The notes under the pieces: model-generated
Databases searched by the model: none
Seen by the model: only the letters and a program-made list of their open reading frames with translations
Told to the model about the DNA's origin: nothing
Program-made: the position numbers and the translations under genes
Part shown: one piece after another, positions 17,644 through 26,516 of the stretch
Position numbering within the stretch: the stretch's first letter is position 1
Layout of the letters: every line of letters begins with the position of its first letter
Assembly: GCA_965198655.1 (NCBI GenBank)
Contig: OZ240668.1
Coordinates: forward strand, 62,001 to 126,000
DNA from: Lichenicola sp965198655
GTDB lineage: Bacteria; Pseudomonadota; Alphaproteobacteria; Acetobacterales; Acetobacteraceae
Reading direction: 5' to 3'
Length of the DNA: 64,000 bases

Positions 17644-19185
17644 ATGTTGGCCTTGTCTCGACGGGATCTGGTTCAGGCCGGCGCCGCCGCGTCGGTGGTC
17701 GCGGTAATTGGCAGGTCGGGATCGCCGGCGCGGGCCGCGGTGCCGGCGCCGATCGCAGCGCCCGGGCCGTTCGACGGCGCCAGCGTGCGCCGGCTGGCGC
17801 AGGCGATGGCGGGCCATCCCTACGCGGCACCCGAGGAGAAGCTGCCGGGGCCGGTGGACGCGCTCAGCTTCGACCAGTATCGCGGCATCCGCTTCAGGAA
17901 GGAGGACGCGCTGTGGCGCGGCCAGGGACTCAACTTCCAGGTCGAGTTCCTGCCGCGCGGGTTCCTGTACCGGCCGCGGATCGACATCTTCGAGGTGCAT
18001 GACGGCCAGGCCGCGCGGCTCGGCTATGATCCCGACCTGTTCAGCTACGAGGATCCGCACCTACGCGTGCCGGACGCCCTCGGCTTCGCGGGCTTCCGCC
18101 TGCACACCCCGCTCAACCGTCCGGACTACTTCGACGAGGTCTGCGTGTTCCTGGGGGCGAGCTACTTCCGTGCCGTCGCCAGGGGCCAGGATTACGGCCT
18201 GTCGGCGCGCGGCTTCGCCAACGGCACCGGCGAGCAGAAGGAGGAGTTCGCGCTGTTCCGCGCCTTCTGGCTGGAGCGCCCGGCACCCGGCATGAACGCC
18301 ATGGTGGTGCACGCGCTGCTCGACAGCCCCAGCGTCGCCGGCGCCTACCGGTTCACCATACGGCCGGGCGACGAGACCATCTTCGACGTGGAAACCGTGC
18401 TGTATCCCAGGCGCACCATCGCCAGCTCCGGCATCGCGCCGTTGACCGGCATGTTCTTCTTCGACGCCAACGACCGCCAGCACGTCGACGACGCGAGGCC
18501 CGCCGCCCATGACAGCGAGGGGCTGTCGATGTGGACCGGCAAGGGCGAGCAGTTGTGGCGCCCGCTGGCCAACCCCGTGGACCTGCAGGTCAGCGCGTTC
18601 TCCGACACCACGCCGAAGGGCTACGGCCTGATGCAGCGCAAGCGCGCCTTCGACGACTTCCAGGACCTGGCGCTGAACTACGAGAAGCGGCCGTCGCTGT
18701 GGATCGAGCCGATCGGCGACTGGGGCGAGGGGGCGGTCGACCTGGTCGAGCTGCCCACGCCCAACGAGGTCAACGACAACATCGTCGCCTTCTGGCGTCC
18801 GAAGGCGCCGCTCGCGGCGGGCGGCGAGTATGCCCACACCTACCGGATGCACTGGTGCTGGGACAACCCGTGGAGCACCGGGCTCGCGCGCACCGCGCAG
18901 ACCCGGATCGGCGCCACCGACGACCACCGCGGCCGCTTCGTGATGCTCGACTTCGCCGGCGGCACGCTCAAGTCGCTCGGCGCGGAGGCCAGGCTGCATG
19001 CCGAGCTCGGCGCCAGCACCGGCGTGATACGCAACGTGGTGGTGGTGCAGAACCCGTCCATGCAGGGCTGGCGCGTCACCTTCGAGTTCTATCCGGGCTC
19101 CGCCAGGCTCGCCGAGCTGCACTGCACCCTGGCGGGCGAGGGAGGTCCGCTGTCGGAACAGTGGCTCTACCGTTGGACGCCCTGA
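17644..19185 (+). CDS. opgG: Glucan biosynthesis protein OpgG (MdoG)
   Basis: Periplasmic protein needed to make branched osmoregulated periplasmic glucans. The 513-residue protein opens MLALSRRDLVQAGAAASVVA, a Tat-type signal (SRRDLV). It then has the family blocks LSFDQYRGIRFRKEDALWRG, FQVEFLPRGFLY, YFRAVARGQDYGLSARG, APLTGMFFF and an EFYPGSARL-type C-terminal sheet. GGAAAGGA lies just upstream of ATG 17644. The stop overlaps the start of opgH by one base (TGATG), so the pair is translationally coupled. Confidence 0.96.
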   Translation: MLALSRRDLVQAGAAASVVAVIGRSGSPARAAVPAPIAAPGPFDGASVRRLAQAMAGHPYAAPEEKLPGPVDALSFDQYRGIRFRKEDALWRGQGLNFQVEFLPRGFLYRPRIDIFEVHDGQAARLGYDPDLFSYEDPHLRVPDALGFAGFRLHTPLNRPDYFDEVCVFLGASYFRAVARGQDYGLSARGFANGTGEQKEEFALFRAFWLERPAPGMNAMVVHALLDSPSVAGAYRFTIRPGDETIFDVETVLYPRRTIASSGIAPLTGMFFFDANDRQHVDDARPAAHDSEGLSMWTGKGEQLWRPLANPVDLQVSAFSDTTPKGYGLMQRKRAFDDFQDLALNYEKRPSLWIEPIGDWGEGAVDLVELPTPNEVNDNIVAFWRPKAPLAAGGEYAHTYRMHWCWDNPWSTGLARTAQTRIGATDDHRGRFVMLDFAGGTLKSLGAEARLHAELGASTGVIRNVVVVQNPSMQGWRVTFEFYPGSARLAELHCTLAGEGGPLSEQWLYRWTP

Positions 19186-21317
19186 TGCCGGCGGCACCGG
19201 CGCTGCCGCCCGAGGCGCCGCTCCCGATGCCGGTGCAGTCGCTGTCCCACGCGCCGCAGGCCGGAGGGGCGCCGGGGGCAGCCCGCCGGCCGGACACGGG
19301 GCCGCCCGGCCTGGCGCTCCGCCGCCTGTTCGTGATCGGCGGCGCGGTACTGCTGACGGCGGGCGGCGGCTACGAGATGTATTTCGTGCTGAACGGCAAC
19401 GGCCCCAACACGCTCGGCCTGGTCGTGCTCGCGTTGTTCGTGGTGCTGTTCGCCTGGATCGCGCTCGCCTTCACCTCGGCACTGGGCGGCTTCGCTTGCC
19501 TGCTGGCACGCGGCGGGCTCGGGCTCGGCATCGACCGCGACGGCCCGCTGCCGGAGCTCGCCACCCGCACAGCACTGCTGCTGCCGACCTACAACGAGAG
19601 CCCGTCGCGGGTGATGGCGGGCCTCGCCGCGATCCACGAAAGCCTGGCGGCCACCGGCCGGCTCGACTGGTTCGACCTGTTCATCCTGTCCGACACCACC
19701 AACCCGGACATCTGGCTGGAGGAGGAGGCCGCGTTCCTCGCTTTGCGCGACGCGACCGGCGCGCACGACCGCATCTTCTACCGCAGGCGGGCCAAGAACA
19801 CCGAGCGCAAGGCCGGCAACGTCGGCGAGTGGGTGCGCCGCTGGGGCGGGGCCTACCCGCAGATGATCACGCTGGACGCGGACAGCGTGATGGACGGCGC
19901 CACCGTGGTGCGCATCGCGGCGGCGATGGAGCGCCATCCCGGGGTCGGGCTGATCCAGACCCTGCCGGTGATCGTCAACGGCTCCACCCTGTTCGCCCGG
20001 ATGCAGCAGTTCGCCGGCCGGGTGTACGGGCCGCTGATCGCCTACGGCATCGCCTGGTGGCACGGCTCGGAGGGTAACTACTGGGGCCACAACGCCATCA
20101 TCCGCACCGCCGCCTTCGCCCAGCAGGCCGGGCTGCCGGTGCTCGAGGGCAGGCGTCCGATCGGCGGCCACATCCTCAGCCACGACTTCGTCGAGGCGGC
20201 GCTGATGCGACGCGGCGGCTGGGCGATCCACATGGTGCCGGGGCTGCCGGGCTCGTACGAGGAAAGCCCGCCCTCGCTCACCGACATCGCCATACGCGAC
20301 CGCCGCTGGTGCCAGGGCAACCTGCAGCACGCGGGCGTGCTGCCGGCGCGCGGCCTGCACTGGGTCAGCCGGCTGCACCTGCTGATGGGCATCGGCTCCT
20401 ACGTCACCGCGCCGTTGTGGCTCGTGTTCCTGCTGTGCGGCATCCTGGTCTCGCTGCAGGAGCGCTTCGTGCGGCCGGAATATTTCGGCGGCACCAAGCT
20501 GCTGTTCCCGAACTGGCCGCAGGTCGACCCGGTGCTGGCCCGGGCCGTGTTCCTCGGCACCATGGGGGTGCTGCTGGCGCCCAAGCTGCTGGCCTACGTG
20601 GCGCTGCTGTTCAACCCTTCCGACCGTCGGGGAGCCGGCGGCGGCATACGCGCGCTGCTGTCGGTGCTGGTCGAGACGCTGATCGGCGGGCTGATCGCGC
20701 CGGTCGCCATGCTGATGCAGACCGGCGGCGTCCTGTCGATCCTGGCCGGCCGCGACTCCGGCTGGAACGCGCAGCGGCGCGACGACGGCGCGATCCCGCT
20801 GCGCGTGGTGTGGGCCGGCTATTGGCGTTACACCGCGTTCGGGCTGCTGCTGGCGGCGATCGCCTGGGCGGTGTCGCCGGCGCTGTTCGCCTGGATGTCG
20901 CCGGTGCTGCTGGGGTTGCTGCTTGCGGTGCCGCTGGTGTCGCTGACCGCCGGTCGCGGCGCCGGGCTCGCGCTGCGCCGGCTCGGCCTGCTGCGTATCC
21001 CCGAGGAAGCTGCACCCCCGCCGGTGCTGGCGCGGGCGCTCGCACTGCAGGCCGCCGGACGGGAGGCGGCACCGGGCGAGAGCCTGCGCCGCCTGCTGGC
21101 CGATCCGGCGCTGATGGCAGCACACCGTGCCATGCTGCCGCCGGCCCGCGTGTCTGGACGCGACCCGTTCGACCCGCTGCTGGCGCTGGGCCTGGCCAAG
21201 CTCGACGAGGCGCCCACGCTGGACGCCGCCCTCGCCCTGCTGACCCTGCCCGAGCGGGCCGCCGTGCTGGGCAGCCCGTCCGGCCTCGACCGCCTGCTGG
21301 TTCTCGCTGCCGGGTAA
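19185..21317 (+). CDS. opgH: Glucan glucosyltransferase OpgH (MdoH)
   Basis: Inner-membrane family 2 glycosyltransferase that polymerises UDP-glucose into the beta-glucan backbone. Length 710 residues. The cytoplasmic catalytic domain follows two N-terminal membrane segments. LPTYNES is at about residue 133, the metal-binding DADSVMDG at 231-238, HDFVEAALMRRGGW further on and RDRRWCQGNLQH near 372. Several membrane helices follow and the C-terminus is soluble. Synthesis and export are coupled with OpgG, encoded immediately upstream. No control site was recognised beyond the shared promoter region at 17379-17643. Confidence 0.96.
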   Translation: MPAAPALPPEAPLPMPVQSLSHAPQAGGAPGAARRPDTGPPGLALRRLFVIGGAVLLTAGGGYEMYFVLNGNGPNTLGLVVLALFVVLFAWIALAFTSALGGFACLLARGGLGLGIDRDGPLPELATRTALLLPTYNESPSRVMAGLAAIHESLAATGRLDWFDLFILSDTTNPDIWLEEEAAFLALRDATGAHDRIFYRRRAKNTERKAGNVGEWVRRWGGAYPQMITLDADSVMDGATVVRIAAAMERHPGVGLIQTLPVIVNGSTLFARMQQFAGRVYGPLIAYGIAWWHGSEGNYWGHNAIIRTAAFAQQAGLPVLEGRRPIGGHILSHDFVEAALMRRGGWAIHMVPGLPGSYEESPPSLTDIAIRDRRWCQGNLQHAGVLPARGLHWVSRLHLLMGIGSYVTAPLWLVFLLCGILVSLQERFVRPEYFGGTKLLFPNWPQVDPVLARAVFLGTMGVLLAPKLLAYVALLFNPSDRRGAGGGIRALLSVLVETLIGGLIAPVAMLMQTGGVLSILAGRDSGWNAQRRDDGAIPLRVVWAGYWRYTAFGLLLAAIAWAVSPALFAWMSPVLLGLLLAVPLVSLTAGRGAGLALRRLGLLRIPEEAAPPPVLARALALQAAGREAAPGESLRRLLADPALMAAHRAMLPPARVSGRDPFDPLLALGLAKLDEAPTLDAALALLTLPERAAVLGSPSGLDRLLVLAAG

Positions 21318-21375
21318 GACGATCTTAACGGTTCGCTGCCATGGTGGCCGGGTTCAACCGGAGCCGCAGGCCGTC

Positions 21376-22326
21376 ATGGCAACCCCCAAGTACCGCCTCG
21401 TCACCCGCAGCGACTTCGACGGCCTGGTCTGCGGCATGCTGCTGCGCGAGCTCGACCTGATCGACGAGATCAAGTTCGTCCACCCCAAGGACATGCAGGA
21501 CGGGATCGTGCCGATCACGGCACGCGACATCGTCACCAACCTTCCCTATGTCGAGGGCTGCCGCCTCGCCTTCGACCACCACGCCAGCGAGATGGCACGC
21601 AAGGGCGAGCGCTCCTATCCCAACCACGTCATCGATCCCTCGGCCGCTTCCGCGGCCCGCGTGGTCTACGACTACCACGGCGGTGCGGCAGCGTTCCCGC
21701 GCGTCCGCGCCGACCTGTTGGCCGCCGTCGACCAGGCCGACTCGGCGCAGTTCACCCGCGAGGAGATCCTCGATCCCAAGGGCTGGGTGCTGCTCAACTT
21801 CCTGATGGACTCCCGCACCGGGCTCGGCCGGTTCCGCGAGTTCCGGATCTCCAACTACGACCTCATGATGCAACTGATCGAGCGCTGCCGGGACGCGAGC
21901 ATCGACGAGGTGCTGGCGCTGCCGGACGTGAAGGAGCGGGTCGAGCTGTATGTCGCACAGCGCGAGGATTTCGTGGCCCAGCTCCGCCGCTATACGACGG
22001 TGCATGGCAGGCTGGCGCTGATCGACCTGCGCGACGAGGCCGTGATCCATGCCGGCAACCGTTTCATGGTTTACGCCCTGTTCCCCGACTGCGACATCTC
22101 GACGCACGTGATCTGGGGCCTGAGGAAGCAGAACACCGTGTTCGCGATCGGCAAGTCGATTCTCGACCGGTCCTCGCCGGTGGATGTCGGTGCGGTCTGC
22201 CTGGCGCATGGCGGTGGCGGTCACCAGGCGGCCGGAACCTGCCAGGTCCCGAACGACCGGGCCGAAGCGGTCAGGGCGGAGCTGATCGCCGTGCTGTCGG
22301 GAACGCCGTCCAGGGTGGCTGCCTGA
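21376..22326 (+). CDS. DHH/DHHA1 family phosphoesterase
   Basis: A 316-residue cytoplasmic phosphoesterase. The N-terminal DHH domain shows SDFDGLVCG, and FDHHAS is the motif that names the family. The C-terminal DHHA1 part ends with AHGGGGHQAAGTC. RecJ, oligoribonuclease NrnA and cyclic-dinucleotide phosphodiesterases share this layout, as do some exopolyphosphatase-like proteins. The exact substrate cannot be read from sequence. The gene begins 58 bases after opgH and could be transcribed with it or from its own promoter. Confidence 0.88.
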   Translation: MATPKYRLVTRSDFDGLVCGMLLRELDLIDEIKFVHPKDMQDGIVPITARDIVTNLPYVEGCRLAFDHHASEMARKGERSYPNHVIDPSAASAARVVYDYHGGAAAFPRVRADLLAAVDQADSAQFTREEILDPKGWVLLNFLMDSRTGLGRFREFRISNYDLMMQLIERCRDASIDEVLALPDVKERVELYVAQREDFVAQLRRYTTVHGRLALIDLRDEAVIHAGNRFMVYALFPDCDISTHVIWGLRKQNTVFAIGKSILDRSSPVDVGAVCLAHGGGGHQAAGTCQVPNDRAEAVRAELIAVLSGTPSRVAA

Positions 22327-22372
22327 CCCAGGCCGATCAACCTAGGCTGGCTGACGCTATACCATCAAGATA

Positions 22373-22390
22373 GTGTAATAGCTATTACAC
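22373..22390. promoter_or_regulatory. Perfect 18-bp AT-rich palindrome, candidate operator
   Basis: GTGTAATAG / CTATTACAC is a perfect 9+9 inverted repeat without spacer in the AT-rich gap between the DHH gene and a small gene that starts at 22481. Its position about 90 bases ahead of that start fits an operator for a dimeric repressor. No cognate regulator is adjacent. Confidence 0.5.
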
Positions 22391-22480
22391 GAAGTTGCGT
22401 GCTTGTTTGGATGATGGAGACGCGATAAAGCCTTGGACGCAGGCGAGGATGAGGCTCCGCCGCGCGCCGAGGGTTGGACG

Positions 22481-22708
22481 ATGCTCGAAAGCCAAGTGGT
22501 CGAGATCGACGGCGTGTTCGTCGGCACGGCGATCCTGCAGCCCAACCGCGTGGACCTGGCGTTCTTCGCCACCCACGACCGGCTGCGCCCGATGCACGGG
22601 AGCATCCTTCCCAGCCTGGCAGCGCTCCGGCATCAGGCCGCGCACCATTTCCGCGGAATCTCCTCCACGGCGGAGGCCGTGGCGGGATCCCGTCGCCGTT
22701 CGATGTGA
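22481..22708 (+). CDS. Small hypothetical protein
   Basis: Seventy-five residues starting MLESQVVEIDGVFVGTAILQ. The ATG has a good ribosome site (GAGGG, 7 bases before). The first 60 residues alternate hydrophobic and charged residues in a beta-strand-like way (DGVFVGTAILQPNRVDLAFF), and the tail is His/Arg-rich. An in-frame TTG at 22433 would add 16 residues. Not recognised. The 18-bp palindrome upstream is the only hint about its control. Confidence 0.5.
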   Translation: MLESQVVEIDGVFVGTAILQPNRVDLAFFATHDRLRPMHGSILPSLAALRHQAAHHFRGISSTAEAVAGSRRRSM

Positions 22709-22830
22709 TAGATCGCGCCGAGCCGTCGTTCCGGCGTCCTGCTTCCACGTCGGCTGCATGGCCGATCGCCGCCGCTGCCGCGCCCCGGTCTCCAACCCGG
22801 CCGATCGAACGCGGGCGCGGTCGCTGGGAC

Positions 22831-23820
22831 TCAGTAGCCGCGCGACGGGTCCAACAAGTTCGGCGGCGTGCGCCCGTTCCGGATCGCGCGCAGGTTCTCC
22901 ATCAGGACGTCCAGGCTGCGCGGCAGGTAGGACGCGGCGTCGTCGCAGGACACGTGCGGCGTCATCAGAAGGTTGCGGGTGGTCCAGAGCCGGTGGCCGG
23001 GCGGCACCGGCTCCGGGATGAACACGTCCAGCACCGCGCCGCCCAGGCGTCCGCCGCCCAGGCGTCCGTCCTCCAGCGCGTCGCACAGCGCGTCCTGCGC
23101 CAGCAGGGCGCCGCGGCCGATGTTCACCACGAACGCGCCTGCCGGCAACACCCCGATCCGGCGCGCGTCCAGCAGCCCCCGGGTCGCGGCGGTGAGCGGG
23201 CAGGCCAGCAGCAGGAACTCGGTCTCGGGGAGCACCGCGTCCAGCGCGTCGATGCCCACCACCCGCTCGCAGGCCGGATGCGGCGCCGGGTGGGCGCGCA
23301 CCCCGGTCACGCGCAGCCCGAACTGGGCCGCGCGCCTGGCCGCTCCCCCGCCCAGGCTGCCCAGCCCCACCACCGTCAGCCGGCGCCCGGCCAGCACCGT
23401 GCCGTGCCGCCGGTTCCAGCGCTGCGCGCGCTGGTCGGCGACGAAGGTCGGCATGTGGCTCGCCAGCATGAGCAGGCTCATGATCGCGAACTCGCCCGCC
23501 TTGTCGGCGTGCGTGCCGCGGTTGTTGAGCAGGGACGCCCCCGGCGGCAGCCAGTCCAGCGGCATCAGCGAGTCGATGCCGGCGAAGGTGCAGAACAGGT
23601 GGCGCAGCCGCGGCGAGGATGCCGGCAGGGGACGCGGCAGGTGGTTGGTGAACACCACCATCTCGCACTCGGCCAGCGCCTCGGACAACGCATCCACGGT
23701 GGAACCGAAGCTCACAACGTGGCCGCCGCTTACGTCCGGGGCGCGTTCCACCGCCTCGGCCCATAGCACGGGCGTGATCGGCTGCTCGCGACCGGTGCCG
23801 GTGTGGATGTGGATCCTCAT
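22831..23820 (-). CDS. D-2-hydroxyacid dehydrogenase (NAD(P)-binding)
   Basis: Reductase of the D-isomer-specific 2-hydroxyacid dehydrogenase family, 329 residues. The nucleotide-binding part has VVGLGSLGGGAARRAAQFG (the G-x-G-x2-G region, slightly variant). Later come FVVNIGRGALL, LDVF-EP and the catalytic HVS at the end, in TPHVSCD. The NRGTHADKAGEFAIMSLLML region matches the family's N-R-G-x5-E pattern. The start ATG 23820 overlaps the corC stop (ATGA), so it is the last gene of the miaB-phoH-ybeY-corC operon. An internal 13-bp duplication encodes GRLGG GRLGG. Substrate is unknown; a glyoxylate/hydroxypyruvate reductase role is possible. Confidence 0.87.
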   Translation of the reverse strand: MRIHIHTGTGREQPITPVLWAEAVERAPDVSGGHVVSFGSTVDALSEALAECEMVVFTNHLPRPLPASSPRLRHLFCTFAGIDSLMPLDWLPPGASLLNNRGTHADKAGEFAIMSLLMLASHMPTFVADQRAQRWNRRHGTVLAGRRLTVVGLGSLGGGAARRAAQFGLRVTGVRAHPAPHPACERVVGIDALDAVLPETEFLLLACPLTAATRGLLDARRIGVLPAGAFVVNIGRGALLAQDALCDALEDGRLGGGRLGGAVLDVFIPEPVPPGHRLWTTRNLLMTPHVSCDDAASYLPRSLDVLMENLRAIRNGRTPPNLLDPSRGY

Positions 23821-24749
23821 GGGTCGTTCGTTCCCGGCTGCGCCGCGGCCTCGGGATCCGGCTCCGGCCTGGGGGCCGGACGGACGCGAAGGCGTCGGAT
23901 GTGCCGCGCATCGGCGTCCAGGACCCGGAACTGGATGCCGCTCTCGTGGCTCAGCACCTCGCCGCGCGTCGGCACGTGGCCGGCCAGGCGGAACACCAGC
24001 CCGCCCACCGTCTCGATCTCGCTCTCCCGTTCCTGCTCGGTCAGCACCGCGCCGAGCCTGTGCTCGAACGCCTCGACCGGCATGCGCGCGTCGATGTCCA
24101 GCGTGCCGTCGTGGCGCTCGACCAGCATCGGCACGTCGGGCTCGTCGTGCTCGTCGGCGATGTCGCCGACGATGGTCTCGACCAGGTCCTCGATCGTCAC
24201 CAGCCCGTCGATGCCCCCGTACTCGTCGATCACCAGCGCCAGGTGGATCCGGCGCAGGCGCATCTGCAGCAGCAGGTCCAGCACCGGCATCTGCGGCGCG
24301 ATCATCAGCGGCTGGCGCAGGATCGCCTGCAGCCGGAAGCTGTCGCTGGGCCCCGCATAGGCCACCAGGTCCTTGACGTGCACCATACCGACGATGTCGT
24401 CGAGCTGCTCGCCGTAGACCGGCAGCCGGGAATGGTTCTCCCGCTTCATGGTCGCCAGCGCGTCCTCGAAGCCGAGGCTCACCGGCATGGCGATGATGTC
24501 GGCGCGCGGCACCATCACGTCGTCCACCGTGGTGCCGCGCAGCCGCAGCACGTTGGCGATCAGCACCCGTTCCTGCCGGTCCAGCTCCGGCGCCTCGCCA
24601 TCGGTCTGCGGCGCGTCCGCCGCCTCCTGCACCAGGGCGGCAACCCGGGAACGCAGGTCCTGCTCGCCGCTGCGGCGGCGGCTCCACCAGCCCAGCAGGC
24701 CGCTCCGGCGCGGACGGTCGCCGTCCGGCCACGGTGCGGACGCGCTCAT
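23817..24749 (-). CDS. corC: CorC/YbeX family CBS-domain protein
   Basis: A 310-residue soluble protein of the CorC (YbeX) type: no DUF21 membrane domain, two CBS domains (about residues 80-200) and a C-terminal CorC_HlyC domain. VMVPRADIIAMPVSLGFEDA marks the first CBS, and HLALVIDEYGGIDGLVTIED is the classic second block. EIETVGGLVFRLAGHVPTRGE lies in the C-terminal domain. Linked by family knowledge to divalent metal or cobalt/magnesium homeostasis and, in the ybeZYX context, to ribosome function. It overlaps ybeY (ATGA) upstream and the dehydrogenase gene downstream. Confidence 0.93.
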   Translation of the reverse strand: MSASAPWPDGDRPRRSGLLGWWSRRRSGEQDLRSRVAALVQEAADAPQTDGEAPELDRQERVLIANVLRLRGTTVDDVMVPRADIIAMPVSLGFEDALATMKRENHSRLPVYGEQLDDIVGMVHVKDLVAYAGPSDSFRLQAILRQPLMIAPQMPVLDLLLQMRLRRIHLALVIDEYGGIDGLVTIEDLVETIVGDIADEHDEPDVPMLVERHDGTLDIDARMPVEAFEHRLGAVLTEQERESEIETVGGLVFRLAGHVPTRGEVLSHESGIQFRVLDADARHIRRLRVRPAPRPEPDPEAAAQPGTNDP

Positions 24750-25321
24750 CGCGCGGCACCGCTTCCGGGCGCCTGGCGCGGCTTCCACGGGTTCGGCACC
24801 CGCAGGCCGTGCAGGATGCGCGCTTCCTCCATCTCCATACGCCGGGCGGCACCGGCACCGTCGTGCCGGTGGCCGCGCAGGTGCAGCGCCCCGTGCACCA
24901 CCAGGTGCGCCAGGTGGTGACGCGGCTGGCGCCCCGCCGCCAACGCCTCGCGCCGCACTGTTTGCAGCGCCAGCACGATGTCGCCGCCGGCGATGCCGTG
25001 CGGCGTCTCGAAGGTCAGCACGTTGGTCGGCGTGTTGCGGCCGCGATGGCGCGCGTTCAGGCGGCGCACGCGCAGATCGTTGTCCAGCACCACCGAGCCG
25101 GCACCGCCGCCGGCGATCGCGGCCAGCCGCGCCAGCCGCTCGACCCGCGGCACCAGCCGGCGCCAGCGCAGGTCGACCACGAACACCTCGACCTCCCCCG
25201 CCGCCTCGGTGCGTCGGCGTTCGGCCGCGTGCCGGGATACCCCTGCGACCGCCTTGCCCGGACCGGCGTCCCGTTTTCGACGGCGGCCCTTCTTCGGCTT
25301 CTTCCTACTTGGCGGTTCCAT
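24746..25321 (-). CDS. ybeY: Endoribonuclease / rRNA maturation factor YbeY
   Basis: Zinc-dependent ribonuclease for 16S rRNA maturation and ribosome quality control. The metal site HGALHLRGHRHDG gives the required H-x3-H-x5-H spacing, although GH replaces the usual GY in the middle. ATG 25321 starts a protein of 191 residues, with a Lys/Arg-rich extension of about 45 residues before the folded domain (EVEVFVVDLRW). The start lies inside the last 17 bases of phoH in another frame, so coupling is likely. The same four-gene order is found in many proteobacteria. Confidence 0.93.
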   Translation of the reverse strand: MEPPSRKKPKKGRRRKRDAGPGKAVAGVSRHAAERRRTEAAGEVEVFVVDLRWRRLVPRVERLARLAAIAGGGAGSVVLDNDLRVRRLNARHRGRNTPTNVLTFETPHGIAGGDIVLALQTVRREALAAGRQPRHHLAHLVVHGALHLRGHRHDGAGAARRMEMEEARILHGLRVPNPWKPRQAPGSGAAR

Positions 25322-26516
25322 CAGGCTCCCGGCGCGTCCGGTTCCGGGTCGTGTCCCGCTCGGCCGCCGCGCGCTGATCATACGCATCGACGATGCGGGC
25401 GACCAGCGGATGGCGCACCACGTCCCGCGTCTCGAACCGGGTGAAGCCGATCCCGGGCAGCCCTTCCAGGGTTTCCACCGCGTCGCGCAGGCCCGACGAC
25501 ACCCCGGCGGGCAGGTCGACCTGGCTGAGGTCGCCGTTGATCGCCATGCGCGTACCGGACCCCATCCGGGTCAGGAACATCTTCATCTGGGCGACCGTGG
25601 TGTTCTGCGCCTCGTCCAGGATGACGAAGGCGTGCGCCAGGGTGCGGCCGCGCATGAAGGCGAGCGGCGCCACCTCGATCTCGCCGGACGCCATGCGCCG
25701 GATCACCTGGTCGCCCGGCATCATGTCGTGCAGGGCGTCGTAGAGCGGACGCAGGTAGGGGTCGATCTTCTCCTTGAGGTCGCCGGGCAGGAAGCCCAGC
25801 CGCTCGCCCGCCTCCACCGCCGGCCGCGACAGCACGATGCGGTCGACCCGTCCGGCCTGCAGCATCGCCACCGCCTGCGCCACCGCCAGGTAGGTCTTGC
25901 CGGTGCCGGCCGGGCCGACGCCGAACACCATCTCGTGGCTGCCCAGCAGCTCCATGTACGCCGCCTGGCCGGGCGAGCGCGGCTCGATCGCGCCGCGCCT
26001 GGTGCGGATCGCGGGCCAGTCGCTGAACGGCAGGCGCGGGTCGGGATCGGGCAGCAGCGCGCCGGCCGCGCCGGGCAGGCCGGGAAAACCTTCCGCCTCG
26101 CGACGCGACCCGCCGCGGCCGGCCATGCGGATCGCCTCGCGTTTGGGATCCAGCACGGTGTTGTGCAGGTCCGACATGCGGATCGCGGCGTCCACCTCCG
26201 CCGCGTCGATCGGCCGGCCCTCCTCCAGCCGGCGATACAGCGCCGCCAGTGCGGAGCGGGCCAGCGCCACCCGGCCGGGATCGCCGCTGACGCTGACCCG
26301 GTTGCCGCGGCAGGCCAGGCGCACGCCCAGCCCCTGCTCTAGGCGCACCAGGTGGCGGTCATGGTCGCCCAGCAGCAGCTGCAGCAGGGCGTTGTCGTTG
26401 AACTGCATGGTCGCCGCCCTCGCATCCCCGTCCGCGGCGCCTCGCGAGGCCGGTACGCGGTCGGGAGGAACCGGCGCCGGGCCGGGAGGGGATGCGGCGG
26501 TGGCGAGTTCGGTCAA
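25305..26516 (-). CDS. ybeZ: PhoH family ATPase (YbeZ)
   Basis: P-loop ATPase of 403 residues, YbeZ type. The N-terminal KH-like part has LLGDHDRHLVRLEQGLGVRL. Walker A is FGVGPAGTGKTYLA and the Walker B region is AFVILDEAQNTT. I take TTG 26516 as start because it overlaps the miaB stop as TTGA and gives MTELATAAS; ATG 26408 is a shorter option lacking 36 disordered residues. It is the partner of YbeY, encoded next. Confidence 0.9.
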   Translation of the reverse strand: MTELATAASPPGPAPVPPDRVPASRGAADGDARAATMQFNDNALLQLLLGDHDRHLVRLEQGLGVRLACRGNRVSVSGDPGRVALARSALAALYRRLEEGRPIDAAEVDAAIRMSDLHNTVLDPKREAIRMAGRGGSRREAEGFPGLPGAAGALLPDPDPRLPFSDWPAIRTRRGAIEPRSPGQAAYMELLGSHEMVFGVGPAGTGKTYLAVAQAVAMLQAGRVDRIVLSRPAVEAGERLGFLPGDLKEKIDPYLRPLYDALHDMMPGDQVIRRMASGEIEVAPLAFMRGRTLAHAFVILDEAQNTTVAQMKMFLTRMGSGTRMAINGDLSQVDLPAGVSSGLRDAVETLEGLPGIGFTRFETRDVVRHPLVARIVDAYDQRAAAERDTTRNRTRREPDGTAK

